Assembly (NCBI GenBank): GCA_902463235.1
Contig: CABQER010000058.1
Span: 1 to 5,771 of the forward strand
Reading direction: 5' to 3'
Source: an uncultured Faecalibacterium sp.
GTDB taxonomy: Bacteria; Bacillota; Clostridia; Oscillospirales; Ruminococcaceae
Length of the DNA stretch: 5,771 nucleotides
In this document: positions 4,742 to 5,771 of the stretch, in pieces
Layout: every line of letters starts with the position of its first letter
How positions within the stretch are numbered: position 1 is the first letter of the stretch
Program-made: the position numbers and the translations under genes
Notes under the pieces: model-generated
What the model was told of the DNA's origin: nothing
What the model saw: only the letters and a program-made list of their open reading frames with translations
Databases searched by the model: none

Positions 4742-5771
4742 ATGACCACAACGAGATCTTCGATTGTTGTGACAGCACCCTTCAGCGGAACACTCGTCCC
4801 GCTGAGCGAAGTCCCGGATGAAACCTTTGCCAGCGGCGTTCTGGGCGAAGGCATCGCCATCGAGCCGTCCGACGGGCTGTTCTGCAGCCCGGTGGATGGC
4901 ACCGTGGAGACCATCGCCGAAACGAAACACGCCATTGGCTTTGCGGCAGACAATGGGCTGGAGATTCTGGTCCATGTGGGTCTGGAGACCGTCAGCCTGA
5001 ACGGCGAGGGCTTCGAGATCCTGGTCAAAGAGGGCGACAAGGTCAAGGCCGGTCAGCCTGTGGCCAAAGCGGACCTTGCGCTCATCCGGGAACGGGGCCT
5101 GAAAACCATCACTTCCATCGTTGTGACCGGCGGCGCGGACGAGAAGGAGCTGCACTGCGCCGATGGCCTTGCAACGGCAGGCAAGACGCCGGTGCTGACC
5201 CTGACGGCAAAAGAGGCACAGCCCGCTGAGGCAGCGGAAGCAGCACCTGCGGCCAAGGAGGCCAGCGCAGAGAAGCCGAAAAAGAAGGGCTTCATCAACT
5301 TCGACTTTTTGCAGAAGCTGGGCAAGGTGCTGATGACGGTCATCGCCGTCATGCCCGCTGCCGGTTTGATGATCAGTCTGGGCAAACTGGTGCAGATGGG
5401 CGGCGGCGACATTGCGGCAGTCATGACCATCGGCACCACCATGGAGAACATCGGCTGGGCGGTCATCAATAATCTGCACATCCTGTTCGCCGTGGCCATC
5501 GGCGGCAGCTGGGCAAAGGAGCGCGCGGGCGGTGCGTTTGCCGCCGTGCTGGCATTTGCCCTGATCAATGTCATCACCGGCAACATCTTTGGCGTCACCA
5601 GCGCCATGCTGGAAGACCCCAATGCCGTGACCCATACCCTGTTCGGGCAGGAGATCGCCGTCAACGGCTACTTCACCTCCGTGCTGGGTGCTCCGGCGCT
5701 GAACATGGGCGTGTTCGTGGGCATCATCGCCGGTTTTGTGGGCGGTGTGGCTTACAATAAATACTATAACT
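4742..5771 (+). CDS. PTS permease, glucose/maltose type, IIA domain fused ahead of IIC (3' end outside window)
   Basis: The open frame encodes 343 residues and runs off the right edge, so it is partial. Residues 1-155 are a glucose-type IIA domain: APFSG (12-16), PVDGT (50-54), H63 in ETKHA, and the phospho-accepting H78 in LVHVGLETVSLNGEGF. It takes phosphate from HPr and passes it to a IIB domain. Residues about 156-182 form an Ala/Glu/Lys-rich linker. From about 184 the protein turns into a membrane IIC domain, with hydrophobic segments near 195-216, 236-256, 264-284 and 321-338. ITGNIFGVTSAML, YFTSVLGAPALNMG and GIIAGFVGGVAYNKYYN are typical of glucose/maltose-type IIC proteins of Firmicutes. 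A IIB domain is expected downstream, fused or separate, but not seen. Related streptococcal proteins carry IIA at the C terminus, so this order is permuted. Sugar specificity between glucose, maltose and related sugars is not settled. It is probably controlled by the divergent LacI-family repressor. Confidence 0.94.
   Translation, partial: MTTTRSSIVVTAPFSGTLVPLSEVPDETFASGVLGEGIAIEPSDGLFCSPVDGTVETIAETKHAIGFAADNGLEILVHVGLETVSLNGEGFEILVKEGDKVKAGQPVAKADLALIRERGLKTITSIVVTGGADEKELHCADGLATAGKTPVLTLTAKEAQPAEAAEAAPAAKEASAEKPKKKGFINFDFLQKLGKVLMTVIAVMPAAGLMISLGKLVQMGGGDIAAVMTIGTTMENIGWAVINNLHILFAVAIGGSWAKERAGGAFAAVLAFALINVITGNIFGVTSAMLEDPNAVTHTLFGQEIAVNGYFTSVLGAPALNMGVFVGIIAGFVGGVAYNKYYN

Noticed and set aside
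4619..5635. Open frame of 338 codons on the minus strand, antisense to the PTS gene
   Set aside because: It is His- and Gln-rich shadow sequence, while the plus strand has clear IIA and IIC motifs.

Overview
The window reads as ordinary chromosomal carbohydrate-metabolism DNA from a Gram-positive gut-type Clostridia bacterium, most like Faecalibacterium or a near relative in the Oscillospiraceae. This is inferred from G+C-rich codon use, strong AGGAGG ribosome binding sites, short A+T-rich intergenic gaps, and protein sequences that resemble Firmicutes families. No sequence search could be run, so the genus is a guess. No mobile element, CRISPR array, tRNA or rRNA was seen.

The layout has four protein genes in two divergent pairs that converge in the middle. 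Bases 1-119 are the 3' flank of the first gene and hold no recognisable gene. A glycogen/maltodextrin phosphorylase (glgP, minus strand, 120-2381) is divergent from an AraC-family regulator (plus, 2511-3368). The 129-bp gap between them holds back-to-back promoters, and the two -10 regions share an inverted TGTGGTA motif. The AraC gene and a LacI-family regulator (minus, 3430-4455) converge on one strong hairpin that can terminate transcription on both strands. The LacI gene is divergent from a PTS permease gene (plus, 4742 to beyond the right edge). The 286-bp gap there contains a near-consensus promoter for the regulator, a probable promoter for the PTS gene, and a cluster of TTGCG/CGCAA inverted repeats that look like operators.

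The genes plausibly work together in uptake and breakdown of glucose, maltose or alpha-glucan. The PTS protein would import and phosphorylate a glucose-type sugar. The MalR-like LacI repressor would control it, and probably itself, through the TTGCG/CGCAA sites. The phosphorylase would release glucose-1-phosphate from glycogen or maltodextrins, perhaps under the divergent AraC regulator. Most notable are the PTS domain order (IIA at the N terminus ahead of a glucose/maltose-type IIC), the paired 18-bp operator-like repeats in the PTS leader, and an unusual hinge segment in the LacI protein. I did not find convincing evidence of a wholly new biological system.
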